Shown here one piece after another: positions 34,233-43,014 of a stretch of 46,461 nt of DNA (position 1 is its first letter; each line of letters opens with the position of its first letter). The notes beneath the pieces were generated by a model, which worked only from the letters and a program-made list of their open reading frames with translations, was not told the DNA's origin and ran no database searches. A program made the position numbers and the translations under genes. Location: NCBI GenBank assembly GCA_030535915.1, contig JAUNQZ010000003.1, forward strand, positions 1-46,461. The letters run 5' to 3'. The stretch is from a bacterium (GTDB lineage: Bacteria; Verrucomicrobiota; Kiritimatiellia; RFP12; DVOR01).

Positions 34233-35474
34233 TTACTTCTGGGCGGCGGGCTGTTCAGTCTTAATCACGGTAACAGGAATGCCAGGACGGACATTCACAA
34301 CACCTTGCGTAATGACCTCTTCACCTTCTTCTAAACCACTCGCGATGACCACATAGCCATCGACTTCAGCACCCAGCGTAACAGGACGAGCGGCAACAAT
34401 TTGTTCCTTGGTAAGGACATAAACATAAGAACCTTTAGCATTTGAAAGCAATGCTGTGGTAGGAATTGTAAGTGCTTCTTCAGGATTTGCATTCGAGAGA
34501 AGAACCGTCACATACGCATTCGCTACCAAATATTCATTCGGGTTCGCAAAGGTATAACGCACTGGCACAGAAGCCGTATCCTTAGACATTTCGTTACCCA
34601 CAAAGTCAATCGAGCCTGTATGCTCATAAATCGTATTATCCGCGAGCAACAACTCTGCACGAATAAGCGCATCGGCCGATTCTACCGCTTTGTCACTTCC
34701 CTTAATCTTACGCGCATTTTCAAGCAACTGCTTATCCGGGAGAGAGAAAACTACACGCACAGGATCCGTTTGAACAATACGCGCCAACGATGCCATATTT
34801 GGAGAGACATAGTCACCCTTCTTCAACAACGAAGCTCCGATACGACCCGAAATAGGAGCCGTAATACGCGTGTAACCCAAATTAATCTTTGCATTTGTCA
34901 AGTCCGCCTCGCACTGAGCAATCGCCGCACGAGCCTCCAACATGTCTGCATAAGCCTGATCAATTTCAGCTTCAGTCACAGCACGCTTGTCAACTTTTTC
35001 CATACGCGCATAATAACGATCTGCATTCACACTCGCCGCTTTCGCACGATCCAATGCCGCCTGCGCTTGAGCCACACGAGCCTCATAAATTTCAGGATCA
35101 ATTTGGAAAAGCAAATCACCTTCCTTCACCATCGAACCTTCATCAAACGCAACCTCTGCAATCGTACCCGAAATTTGTGCACGCAAATCAGTCGCTTCAA
35201 TCGACTCGACATGACCGATGTAACGCTTTGGAGGATTCAACACACGCTTTGTGACCAGCGCTGTTTCAACTGCCGGCGGGAGTTGCATACGAGCAGCCTT
35301 TTCTGCTGCTGCCTTTTCTGCAGCCACGCGATCAGCATTCTTCTCAATATACATTGCAGAAGCATACCAACCAACCGCCACCGAAGTCACGATACAAATC
35401 AATGTACCAATAACACTCCCAATGACACTTTTACCCGTTGATGCTTTTACAGGTGTTTCATTCTGTTCGTCCAT
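34233..35474 (-). CDS. acrA: RND efflux periplasmic adaptor (AcrA/MexA family)
   Basis: This 413-residue membrane-fusion protein starts at ATG 35474 with AAAGGA about 7 nt upstream. The N-terminus has a membrane anchor (about 15-37) rather than a lipobox. An Ala/Glu-rich linker leads to the lipoyl halves (AQISGTIAEVAFDEGSMVKEGDLLFQIDP and ITAPISGRIG), an alpha-hairpin (about 120-185), a beta-barrel and a membrane-proximal domain. It bridges AcrB and the outer-membrane channel. The start lies 1 nt from the tetR stop. Confidence 0.95.
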   Translation of the reverse strand: MDEQNETPVKASTGKSVIGSVIGTLICIVTSVAVGWYASAMYIEKNADRVAAEKAAAEKAARMQLPPAVETALVTKRVLNPPKRYIGHVESIEATDLRAQISGTIAEVAFDEGSMVKEGDLLFQIDPEIYEARVAQAQAALDRAKAASVNADRYYARMEKVDKRAVTEAEIDQAYADMLEARAAIAQCEADLTNAKINLGYTRITAPISGRIGASLLKKGDYVSPNMASLARIVQTDPVRVVFSLPDKQLLENARKIKGSDKAVESADALIRAELLLADNTIYEHTGSIDFVGNEMSKDTASVPVRYTFANPNEYLVANAYVTVLLSNANPEEALTIPTTALLSNAKGSYVYVLTKEQIVAARPVTLGAEVDGYVVIASGLEEGEEVITQGVVNVRPGIPVTVIKTEQPAAQK

Positions 35475-35475
35475 A

Positions 35476-36084
35476 TCATTTCCTTTCAATTTGATTTAAA
35501 ATCATATCCAAACCAGCCTCAATCGTTGACAAAATATCAATCTCTGAGTGATTCAGCCAAACCTCTCGATGCGTCCCCATAAAGGTCACACGCAAGAGTA
35601 CCAAAAGTTGTTCATCCGAGAGTGGTGTCTCAATCAATTCCGCTGCACGCAACCGCTGCAAGCAGTGCAACAAACGCGTCCAAGGGTCACCCGTTAAAAC
35701 GGATCTTAATTTTCCAGCAAGCGTTTTCTTCAACGTCTCACTCCACTCAATGCGACTCACCGCAAAAGTCATAAACTGACGCAATTCGCGATTCTTCAAG
35801 AGCACTTCCGCCCAATCCATAAATGCCGCCTTAAGGTCTGCTACCGTCTGCGCATCATCCAATTTCTTCAACGGATCGTAGGTCTGACACTCCTGCAAAA
35901 TGAGCTCTGCAAGCAAATCTTCTTTACTCTTAAAATGCCAAAAGACCGCCCCTTTCGAGAACTTAATCCGTTTAGCAATATCGGTAATTGTTGTCAACGC
36001 ATACCCTTGCTTTGAAAAACATTTCAAAGCCGCCTTTAAAATTGCTTTACGCGTTGCAAGCGCTTCTTCTTTTGTTCGTCTCAT
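35476..36084 (-). CDS. TetR/AcrR-family repressor of the efflux operon
   Basis: This 202-residue regulator has an N-terminal helix-turn-helix (about 29-52, TTITDIAKRIKFSKGAVFWHFKSKEDLL) and a helical ligand-binding domain of no assigned ligand. It is the first gene of the operon it probably controls, so autoregulation from the shared promoter region is expected. No Shine-Dalgarno precedes the ATG, and a TATAAT box ends only 5 nt before it. Confidence 0.92.
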   Translation of the reverse strand: MRRTKEEALATRKAILKAALKCFSKQGYALTTITDIAKRIKFSKGAVFWHFKSKEDLLAELILQECQTYDPLKKLDDAQTVADLKAAFMDWAEVLLKNRELRQFMTFAVSRIEWSETLKKTLAGKLRSVLTGDPWTRLLHCLQRLRAAELIETPLSDEQLLVLLRVTFMGTHREVWLNHSEIDILSTIEAGLDMILNQIERK

Positions 36085-36089
36085 ACCAT

Positions 36090-36095
36090 ATTATA
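36090..36095 (-). promoter_or_regulatory. Proximal -10 box of the tetR-acr operon, probably leaderless
   Basis: TATAAT on the - strand at 36095-36090 ends 5 nt before the tetR ATG (36084). Transcription 6-7 nt downstream of the box would start at the A of the ATG. No convincing -35 hexamer is at 17 nt. Confidence 0.5.
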
Positions 36096-36118
36096 CAGTA
36101 GTAATAAAAAACACCATT

Positions 36119-36147
36119 ATTATACAAACCTATCGGTAAGTATGCAA
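36119..36147 (-). promoter_or_regulatory. Distal promoter and possible TetR operator of the acr operon
   Basis: On the - strand TTGCAT (36147-36142) and TATAAT (36124-36119) are 17 nt apart. The spacer holds ACCGATAGGT (36128-36137), an imperfect dyad of the ACC-N4-GGT kind bound by many TetR repressors. Its place between the hexamers would let the repressor block polymerase. The resulting leader of about 28 nt has no Shine-Dalgarno. Confidence 0.55.
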
Positions 36148-36208
36148 GTAAAAAAATTAAAAAAATTACACCTGCATATCACAGTCAACAACGCAATTAA
36201 CACACCAT

Positions 36209-36234
36209 GAGACAGCTCTAAAAAGCGTCTCAAA
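36209..36234. other. Hairpin next to array B
   Basis: TGAGAC and GTCTCA with inner GCT/AGC pairs form an interrupted stem around a short A-rich loop. It resembles the hairpin next to array A in having an AGAC/GTCT stem, an AAAAAG segment in the loop region and an A-run after it on the + strand. Confidence 0.45.
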
Positions 36235-36259
36235 AACATGCCTCTAAAAACCTTTAAAA

Positions 36260-36347
36260 TCAAGGCTTATGGTTTTGACATTCAAAACCACTGATATTGA
36301 ACGTCAAAGTCAATGGTTTTGCGCTTCAATTTCAGCGGTTTTGATTT
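36260..36347. repeat. Array B: four units of an exact 22-bp period repeat
   Basis: TCAA begins units at 36260, 36282, 36304 and 36326, exactly 22 bp apart. TTTGA, ATTGA, TTTGC and TTTGA fill positions 15-19 of the units. Units 2 and 4 are reverse complements over 17 of 19 bases, matching the unit 2/unit 4 relation of array A. Units 1 and 3 are direct copies at 14 of 18 bases. Unit 2 matches unit 3 of array A at 14 of 19 bases, so the arrays are one family. Confidence 0.85.
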
Positions 36348-36357
36348 TAAGGAAAAA

Positions 36358-37638
36358 TTAACACTGATTAAAAATAGGACAAGTTGCACAAAAGACATGG
36401 TCATTGTGACAAAAGTCATGATAAATTTGAAGAAGACCTTGCTGCCGAAGTGAATCTTTGGGAAGGCCTTTAAGCGTTCCCGTAAGATGCATCCAAACTT
36501 CTCGCATGGGTGCTGAAATAGATTCGCCTGGCAAATCATTCAAAAGTGTTGGTGAGAGCGTCCCTGTTGCAAGCCGATAGGGAATAAAGAGGTTATTCAC
36601 GAGAGCATTTGCACGGGTAGTGCCAATTAACATTCCTTTGAGTTGGAGGTCATCCGCGAGAGTCATCGAAGCTTCTTGAATAGCATCTGACAACACATGT
36701 AAAGACAACTCAAATAGGTGTGAAATCGCATTTAAAACCCCTACCCCTCCTGCAAGCCGACGATAAGGATGATTTTGAGGTCGTAAAGCTCTCATATCCC
36801 ACTTAAAGGGTTCCAATGGAGGTTGACATCCACTTTGCCACCATAAATCCCACAATTCGCGTTGTTCAGGTTGCAACAGACCTGCGATACCAGCAAGCAC
36901 GGCAAAGCGTTGTTTCACAGGGAAATCCACAAGCGTTTCAAAGGGAACTTCCTGAGCCAATCGCATAAAGGCATCGGCATTGCGTTGATACCCCATCGCA
37001 CGAAGGAGCCCTTCATAAAAAACTTGAAAAGGAGCTGTTCGATGCGTTTTTTCGAGAAATTGTTTAGCTTTTTGAAGGAAACGATGATACCCCGCACTTG
37101 TCAAAAGACGATCCGTGACTCCCGGTTTTGTTGAGAGACATTGGCAAGGCGCTGAGGCGTCTCGTGTTGTTGAAAATGTAATTTTTGAGAAATCAAAGGG
37201 GGCACCTTTTTGCTCAAGAAGTGGTTTCAACGCGAGTGTAGCAATCTGTGAGGGAAGCGTCTTTGCGGGAGGTGTCTCCTCCCATGTCACATGCAAAACA
37301 ACAGCATTGTAATCGGGATTTTTATGGTGTTGATGCGTATCCCAATCGCGTGGTTGACGATGAATCTCTATATCCCCTCTTTGGAGGCATCCGTTAATCG
37401 CAAAAAGTGCATTCTTAAAATCTGGTCCATCGCCATGATTCCATAGACCTTTTTCAAGGAGAACAATCGGTGTACCATCTGTGAGAGTAAGAAATTCGGG
37501 TCGCAACGAATCATCATTCCAAAGGGCTTGTAGATGTGCCTCGGATGGACAAACTGGTGCTTCTAAACAACGCACCTCACCTCGCACTGAAAGCATTTCA
37601 GTGTAAGGTGAAGCGAACCGCTCAAGTTGCGTTAACAT
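36358..37638 (-). CDS. DUF2851 family protein
   Basis: This 426-residue protein matches DUF2851: LWNHGDGPDFKNALFAINGCLQRGDIEIHRQPRDW followed by H.HHKNPDYNAVVLHVTWE in the N-terminal part, which resembles a nuclease-like core with conserved Asp, Glu and His. The C-terminal helical part ends in a Cys cluster (CHNDHVFCATCPIFNQC), a possible metal site. Function is unknown. No Shine-Dalgarno is seen; the ATG lies 8 nt after the corA stop, so coupling is likely. Confidence 0.88.
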   Translation of the reverse strand: MLTQLERFASPYTEMLSVRGEVRCLEAPVCPSEAHLQALWNDDSLRPEFLTLTDGTPIVLLEKGLWNHGDGPDFKNALFAINGCLQRGDIEIHRQPRDWDTHQHHKNPDYNAVVLHVTWEETPPAKTLPSQIATLALKPLLEQKGAPFDFSKITFSTTRDASAPCQCLSTKPGVTDRLLTSAGYHRFLQKAKQFLEKTHRTAPFQVFYEGLLRAMGYQRNADAFMRLAQEVPFETLVDFPVKQRFAVLAGIAGLLQPEQRELWDLWWQSGCQPPLEPFKWDMRALRPQNHPYRRLAGGVGVLNAISHLFELSLHVLSDAIQEASMTLADDLQLKGMLIGTTRANALVNNLFIPYRLATGTLSPTLLNDLPGESISAPMREVWMHLTGTLKGLPKDSLRQQGLLQIYHDFCHNDHVFCATCPIFNQC

Positions 37639-37646
37639 AGATGTAT

Positions 37647-38585
37647 TTAGAAAAAGCGCCTACGAGAGAAGAAAATCACAGTCAACAGGACAAATAGCAT
37701 TGCAATGCCAAGAATGACAAAGAAGCCAAGCGATCCTGCTCCAGAGAAAGGCAACCATGTATTCATCCCAAAGACCGATGCAATCAACATTGGAACCGTC
37801 AACACAATGGTCATGGAGGTTAAGAACTTCATGACATTGTTGAGGTTATTGCTAATAATGGAGGCAAACGCATCCAATGTGCCCGTCAAAATGTTACTAT
37901 GAATCGTTGCCATCTCAAGCGCTTGTTGATATTCAATGCGAACATCTTCAAGGACATCAAGATCGTCTTCGTCAATATCCAATTGACGCGTAGTGCGAAT
38001 ACGGCCAAGCAAAATGTCGTCTGCTTTCAAAGAGGTCGTAAAGTAAACGAGCGATTTCTCAATATTCAGCAAACGCATGAGGCCTTCATTCGAAATCGAC
38101 TCATGAAGTTCTTGTTCCACCATATCTGCACGCGAACGAATATCACGAAGATAACGCAAGTAGAGAATCGCCGCATGCCAAAGCAAATGGAAGGTAAAGC
38201 GAAACTTTTGTTCGGGTGGACAAACGCGTCGGATTTGATCCAAGAAGGAGGCCGCAATCGGTGTTGAGCGGTTACACACCGTAATCACAGCATTGGAGGT
38301 ATGCACCACACCGAGCGGGAGCGTATTAAAGGGATGAAGATTTTCATTGGGCTCATGATACGGTACATGGACAACGATAAGAATGGTCCCATCGTCGTCA
38401 ATGTCCATACGTGGCCGTTCGTCTCGGTCGAGCGGATCAGAGAGGAATTCACGCGAAACACCCGTGAGGGTTTGCACACGCAAGATTTCTTCTGTCGATG
38501 GGTCGGAGAGATTAATCCAACATGGCCCATCGGGTGTAACAACTTCACGCAAGCTGCCATTGACCCACTGGTAGATTGAAAGCAT
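37647..38585 (-). CDS. corA: CorA-family divalent cation transporter
   Basis: This 312-residue protein has the CorA plan: a large N-terminal cytoplasmic domain, a long pore helix and two C-terminal membrane helices. The signature GMN is at 273-275 (SVFGMNTWLPF) before the last helix. The expected substrate is magnesium, cobalt or nickel. AAAGGAGG lies about 9 nt before the ATG, just after the stop of the kinase-like gene. The end is basic (FSRRRFF), as is common. Confidence 0.94.
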   Translation of the reverse strand: MLSIYQWVNGSLREVVTPDGPCWINLSDPSTEEILRVQTLTGVSREFLSDPLDRDERPRMDIDDDGTILIVVHVPYHEPNENLHPFNTLPLGVVHTSNAVITVCNRSTPIAASFLDQIRRVCPPEQKFRFTFHLLWHAAILYLRYLRDIRSRADMVEQELHESISNEGLMRLLNIEKSLVYFTTSLKADDILLGRIRTTRQLDIDEDDLDVLEDVRIEYQQALEMATIHSNILTGTLDAFASIISNNLNNVMKFLTSMTIVLTVPMLIASVFGMNTWLPFSGAGSLGFFVILGIAMLFVLLTVIFFSRRRFF

Positions 38586-38587
38586 GT

Positions 38588-39313
38588 TTAACGCCCTCCT
38601 TTACCATCCTCACCAAAGAGGTAAATTTCAATCCCTTTCGGCTTGCGACGCTTAAACCAAGAGTAACCCTTTAAAACCCACAAACGCCGCAATTTAAAAT
38701 GCTTACGAAGCAATTCTTTACGCTCTTCTGTAAGTTCCTCTCGCACACGATACCAATGTTTATAAACACCTGAAATATCGGCCATCTTAAGAATTCGCTT
38801 GATAAAGGGAAAAATCCACCAACGCAATGTCACACCAGCCTGAAAATCTAAAAGACCCGGACGACCATCTTCCAAAATCAAAACATTTTTAGAATTACGA
38901 TTGTCCAAATGCGTCACCTTACGACGATGCATTTCATGAACCATTGCCTCGAGTTCTTCAAAATAAGCCTCTGGAAGCGGAGGAATGGTAGGATCCAATT
39001 GACAGCGATCATTATAGGCGCTCAAGGTTTCCCCGGGGAGCAATTCCATCGCGAAGGAATAAGCATCAATGCGTTGTAATTTTTGTGGAATACCATGCAT
39101 GCCATCAAGACGTTTCATCAAGGCATATTCATGAGCAATCATCCAACGTCCCCAGGTCCAACGAATCCACCACGGACTCTTACGGAAATCTTTAACAACG
39201 CGTGGACCATCAGGCGTTTCAATACGATAAACACGCGCATTACCAGCACGCCCTTTGCTCAAGCAAACGACATCCTTCTCTTCCCAATCTTTTCGTGTTA
39301 TCACATATGCCAT
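38588..39313 (-). CDS. Kdo/RIO-type lipopolysaccharide kinase-like protein
   Basis: This 241-residue protein has an atypical but complete kinase core: Lys41 (RVVKDF), an alpha-C Glu62 (HEYALMKRL), HLDNRNSKNVL with catalytic Asp137 and Asn143, and metal-binding Asp156 in LLDFQAG. This pattern fits the LPS core heptose/Kdo kinase (WaaP/KdkA) and RIO-like group, which phosphorylates lipid A core sugars at the inner-membrane face. The C-terminus is very basic. GAGGTG lies about 6 nt before the ATG. It stands first in a small operon with corA and DUF2851. Confidence 0.78.
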   Translation of the reverse strand: MAYVITRKDWEEKDVVCLSKGRAGNARVYRIETPDGPRVVKDFRKSPWWIRWTWGRWMIAHEYALMKRLDGMHGIPQKLQRIDAYSFAMELLPGETLSAYNDRCQLDPTIPPLPEAYFEELEAMVHEMHRRKVTHLDNRNSKNVLILEDGRPGLLDFQAGVTLRWWIFPFIKRILKMADISGVYKHWYRVREELTEERKELLRKHFKLRRLWVLKGYSWFKRRKPKGIEIYLFGEDGKGGR

Positions 39314-39340
39314 AACGCACCTCGTAAAAATGTTTCATCT

Positions 39341-39370
39341 ATTTTATCACAAGAGAAGAAGAAAAATCAA
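39341..39370 (-). promoter_or_regulatory. Promoter of the kinase-like/corA/DUF2851 operon
   Basis: On the - strand TTGATT (39370-39365) and TAAAAT (39346-39341), the latter preceded by TGA as an extended -10, are 18 nt apart. The predicted leader of about 20 nt contains GAGGTG before the ATG at 39313. Confidence 0.65.
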
Positions 39371-39382
39371 ACAAAAACACCG

Positions 39383-40276
39383 TTAGACACGCTCCTTCAA
39401 ACGCTCAATAAGTTGTAGAAATAACGCCTCCGGGGTAGAGGCCCCTGAGGTTACTCCAATGCGTTTGATCTGTGAAATGTCTAATCCATCGACGCCTTCT
39501 GGTTTATCAATTAAAAAGGCTTGGCAACCTTCCTTTTGAGCGACTTCCACGAGACGACGAGAATTGGAAGAATTGGGCGAACCCAAAACAAGGACGCAAT
39601 CAACATTTCGGGCGAGTTGAGATACCGCGCGTTGCCGTTCTCGCGTAGCATAGCAAATGTCTTTGAAATTTGGATGAATCAATGTATACCCAGCAGATTC
39701 AAGCGCGGTTTGACATTCCACAAACATTTCATCACTAATCGTCGTTTGGCTAAGAAGTACAAGCATGCGTTCATTTGGCCAACGCGTTTTAAGGATTTCA
39801 ACATCTGCTTTGGATTCAATCACTTCAATTTGTTCAGGGGCTTCACCAATAACCCCAACGACCTCATCATGCCCTTTGTGTCCAACAAGTGCAATATGAC
39901 AATGGCGTGAAGCAAAATCACGCGCCTCTCCATGTACCTTTGCAACAAAAGGACAGGTCGCATCAACAATATCCAACTTACGGGCACGTGCTTCTTCCCA
40001 AATCTGTGGAGAAACCCCATGTGCCGAAAACAGCACACGCGCCCCCTCTGGAATCGTTGCAATCGCATCCACAAAAATCGCACCTCGTGACTTCATCTCT
40101 GCAACCACATGTTGATTATGTACAATTTCATGAAAACACCAAAGCGTCTCATTCGGATATTCATCAAGAATGCGATTGGCGATTTTCAACGCACGATCAA
40201 CACCCGTACACATGCCATGGGGTTGAGCAATTTCAATTCGTAGCCCACCCTTAGAATATAAGCTTTCGGTCGTCAT
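39383..40276 (-). CDS. ispH: 4-hydroxy-3-methylbut-2-enyl diphosphate reductase (IspH)
   Basis: This 297-residue iron-sulfur enzyme catalyses the last step of the MEP isoprenoid pathway. First cluster Cys23 is in HGMCTGVDRAL; further Cys lie in DATCPFVAKVH and the YATRERQ region (DICYATRERQRA). HEIVHNQHVV and FSAHGVSP supply the His ligands, and SSNSRRLVEVA is conserved. ATG 40276 is preferred over a GTG at 40294. It ends the operon led by the DUF2723 gene. Confidence 0.96.
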   Translation of the reverse strand: MTTESLYSKGGLRIEIAQPHGMCTGVDRALKIANRILDEYPNETLWCFHEIVHNQHVVAEMKSRGAIFVDAIATIPEGARVLFSAHGVSPQIWEEARARKLDIVDATCPFVAKVHGEARDFASRHCHIALVGHKGHDEVVGVIGEAPEQIEVIESKADVEILKTRWPNERMLVLLSQTTISDEMFVECQTALESAGYTLIHPNFKDICYATRERQRAVSQLARNVDCVLVLGSPNSSNSRRLVEVAQKEGCQAFLIDKPEGVDGLDISQIKRIGVTSGASTPEALFLQLIERLKERV

Positions 40277-40296
40277 AGTTTCCACGATGAGCACCT

Positions 40297-41988
40297 TTAG
40301 GGATTATGTCCTAAAACTTCCGAGAGTTGTTCTAAGAGGAGTGGCAAAAGTTGTTTCTTACGCGACATAATCCCCTTGCAGAGGTAAAGCCCCGAACGCG
40401 TATGCTTGGGGAAAGGAATCTTCTCCAAGAAACGCGTATCCCCAACCACAAGGAGCAAGGAGTTCAACGCTGTAATATCCGTCACCATTAGTGCCGCAAA
40501 GAAGAGCTTCTCATGTTTGCACTTTTCTTCGAGTGCATGTCGCAAGGCCGGCAAACGAGGTTCAAGTTCTGCAAACGAACTACTTTCAAGCTGAGCCACA
40601 GAGAAGGTCACCCCCGCCTCATGATAGAGTTTTGCATCAAGATTAAGGAGTTTTTCTTCAGAGAGATCAATAATACGAGCCCCATGTGCAAAGATATCAC
40701 TTGCAAGTTCCGAAACCTCAAGATTGAGTAAGCCGGCGAGATATTCTGCCATTGCACGATCAACATCGGTTGTTGTCGGCGATTGCAATGCAAGTGTATC
40801 GGTGATAATTGCCGACAACAACAACCCTGCAATTGCAGGCGTAAGAATAGCCTTTTGCTCCTGATAAAGGCAAGCCACAATCGTTGAGGTTGAACCAACG
40901 ACACGATTAATAAAGTTAATCGGTTCTCGCGTAGGGAAGTTCCCAAGTTTATGATGGTCAATAATCTCAATGATGTGGAATTGGTCTAAACCTTCAGCAC
41001 CGAGCGAGAGTTCATTATGGTCCACCATAATAATATCCACATTCGGTTGCTTATAAAGGTCGCGTTCATTAATCACTCCAACCACTTTACCCTCACGATT
41101 CACAACGGGTAATGAACGCGTTGGAGAGGTTTGAACCATCGGCAAAATGGTTCGTACAGCATCATTGGTCGAAATCGGTTTTACAGCATTCTTGGCACTG
41201 GTCATTGCACTTACTGGCATAGAATAAAGTGCCAAATAAATCGTGCTTGCGATATCATAAGGCGAGCTCAACACCGAAATATGGGCCTCCTTCGCCAATG
41301 CATAAAGATCCTTGGAAAGCGACTGACCATTTGTCAAAACAATGGCGCGCACCTTATATTGCAAGCAGAGTCGCACAATCGACTCACGATTCTCAACAAT
41401 CGCAATCGCATTGGTCGGCATCTCAATTTTGAGCACTTCCTCAAAGGTCTCCTTCGTAGAGCCCGCCACAAGAATACGACTCTTAATCACCGTTTCCGCA
41501 TTAAACGAAAGCAACACTTGTGCACGCAATGTATGTGCAAGCAAGTTAATACTCGCAGGAATAATAACCTTACGGTGAGGATCCGTTTTATGAACAATAT
41601 TTTCCGTAAAGGTATGGTGCGAAAGATACGCTTGGTAATGCCCCTCAATATCAACCACCGGAATTGCAGGCACACGATTCTTATCCATAATTAGAAGCGC
41701 ATCCCACAAGGCACTCTTGGCTTGCACCGTCACCGGTGTTTTCTCAAGAAAATGCTCTACTTTCGGATACATATCAGGAATAAAAATCGGCGCCTCCACA
41801 CCAAAGCGACGAAGGATATATTCCGTTTGAGGGGTCAACTTACCCGCACGCGCAGGGAGACAATTCGTATACCCTTGTTGACGCTTCAACTCCGCATAAG
41901 CAATTGCAGAAACAATCGAGTCCGTGTCAGGATTACGATGACCAATAACAATGATTTTTTTCTTTAAAGGATCTTCGGGTTGCATCAT
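40297..41988 (-). CDS. CBS-domain manganese-dependent inorganic pyrophosphatase
   Basis: This 563-residue protein is a family II (DHH) pyrophosphatase with a regulatory insert. The N-terminal metal site is GHRNPDTDS (H17, D21, D23). A first CBS segment (about 75-135), a DRTGG-like region and a second CBS segment (about 255-320) follow, then DHHKLGNF and the DHHA2 domain. CBS-PPases are controlled by adenine nucleotides and hydrolyse pyrophosphate to phosphate. AGGAGGA lies 6 nt before the ATG. It is 12 nt from fmt. Confidence 0.93.
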   Translation of the reverse strand: MMQPEDPLKKKIIVIGHRNPDTDSIVSAIAYAELKRQQGYTNCLPARAGKLTPQTEYILRRFGVEAPIFIPDMYPKVEHFLEKTPVTVQAKSALWDALLIMDKNRVPAIPVVDIEGHYQAYLSHHTFTENIVHKTDPHRKVIIPASINLLAHTLRAQVLLSFNAETVIKSRILVAGSTKETFEEVLKIEMPTNAIAIVENRESIVRLCLQYKVRAIVLTNGQSLSKDLYALAKEAHISVLSSPYDIASTIYLALYSMPVSAMTSAKNAVKPISTNDAVRTILPMVQTSPTRSLPVVNREGKVVGVINERDLYKQPNVDIIMVDHNELSLGAEGLDQFHIIEIIDHHKLGNFPTREPINFINRVVGSTSTIVACLYQEQKAILTPAIAGLLLSAIITDTLALQSPTTTDVDRAMAEYLAGLLNLEVSELASDIFAHGARIIDLSEEKLLNLDAKLYHEAGVTFSVAQLESSSFAELEPRLPALRHALEEKCKHEKLFFAALMVTDITALNSLLLVVGDTRFLEKIPFPKHTRSGLYLCKGIMSRKKQLLPLLLEQLSEVLGHNP

Positions 41989-42000
41989 ACAAGTCCTCCT

Positions 42001-43014
42001 TTAAGTACGACGATAAGCTTCAATCGGTTTATGTTCTGGAGCAGGTGGTGTAACAAAGCACATGCCCTTTTCGACCGCATTACCACACATCCACGCAGCC
42101 ACATCCATAGGCTTACCACCTTCTGGCTGAACTTTTATCAAACGCAAAGCACCATCCACCGTTCTTACAACAACCGCTGTCTTTGAGGCTTGAAGCACCG
42201 TCCCAGGCGCAAGCTTCGTCTCCGCAACAGAAACAGGATACGCCTCCGCCGCAAGAATTTTCAACATCTTCCCCGCAGATTTATGATTCTCGGGCATAAA
42301 TGTGTAACACGAGGGCCACGGTGTATAAGCACGAATTTTACGCAAAGAAAACTCCGTTGCATCACTCCAATGAAGCAATCCATCACTCTTCTTAATTTTG
42401 TAAGCCGTTGTGACAAGCGCGGGGTCTTGGCGAACCGGCTTCACCTTGAAATACGCCCATAATGGCAAGACCTTTGCCAAAAGATCCGCCCCCATATCCG
42501 CAAGGCGATCATGGAGACTCTCAAGCGTATCTTCAGGCGTAATGGCAGTTTCAGAAGTCATTAAGACAGGCCCCGAATCCATCCCTTCATCCATCAACAT
42601 CGCAGAGGCACCTGTAACCTTATCTCCCGCCAGTAATGCCGCATGAATTGGCGACGCACCTCGATAACGAGGTAATAACGAAAGATGAATGTTAATACAT
42701 CCCATCGTGGGAATATCTAACAAGCGCTTCGATAAAAATTGTCCATAAGCAACCACCACAATAACATCCGGCAACCAAGCCGCAATGCGTGCAAGACTCT
42801 CAGGTGCATTCACACGCTCCGGGGTCAAACAAGGAATGCCCGCCTGATCCACAAATGCTTTACATGCACACGGCGTCAATTTTTTACTGCGTCCTGCGGG
42901 TTTATCGGGTTGCGTTACACAACCAACGACTTGAATCGTATCGGTCTCACGAACAAGGCGCTGAAGCATCGTTGCAGAGAGGTCGGCGGACCCCATAAAA
43001 ACAACTCGTATCAT
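42001..43014 (-). CDS. fmt: Methionyl-tRNA formyltransferase
   Basis: This 337-residue enzyme formylates initiator Met-tRNA. The formyltransferase core has N108, H110 (INIHLSLLPRYRGASPI) and D146 (MDEGMDSGPV), and a C-terminal OB fold (AYTPWPSCYTFM and after). The last residues are somewhat diverged. AAAGGA lies 8 nt before the ATG, which overlaps the DUF2723 stop (ATGA). The usual partner def (peptide deformylase) is not in the window. Confidence 0.96.
   Translation of the reverse strand: MIRVVFMGSADLSATMLQRLVRETDTIQVVGCVTQPDKPAGRSKKLTPCACKAFVDQAGIPCLTPERVNAPESLARIAAWLPDVIVVVAYGQFLSKRLLDIPTMGCINIHLSLLPRYRGASPIHAALLAGDKVTGASAMLMDEGMDSGPVLMTSETAITPEDTLESLHDRLADMGADLLAKVLPLWAYFKVKPVRQDPALVTTAYKIKKSDGLLHWSDATEFSLRKIRAYTPWPSCYTFMPENHKSAGKMLKILAAEAYPVSVAETKLAPGTVLQASKTAVVVRTVDGALRLIKVQPEGGKPMDVAAWMCGNAVEKGMCFVTPPAPEHKPIEAYRRT

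Larger units (their letters stand above)
36085..36357. other. 273-bp intergenic region upstream of tetR
   Basis: From tetR outward it holds the two -10 boxes, a short A/T tract, an AGAC/GTCT hairpin (36209-36234), then repeat array B, which ends 10 bp from the DUF2851 stop. No protein gene is seen. Confidence 0.7.

Noticed and set aside
36260-36347. Integron attC-like site
   Set aside because: The unit structure is periodic and multi-unit, with no R/L box core sites, integrase or cassette genes nearby.
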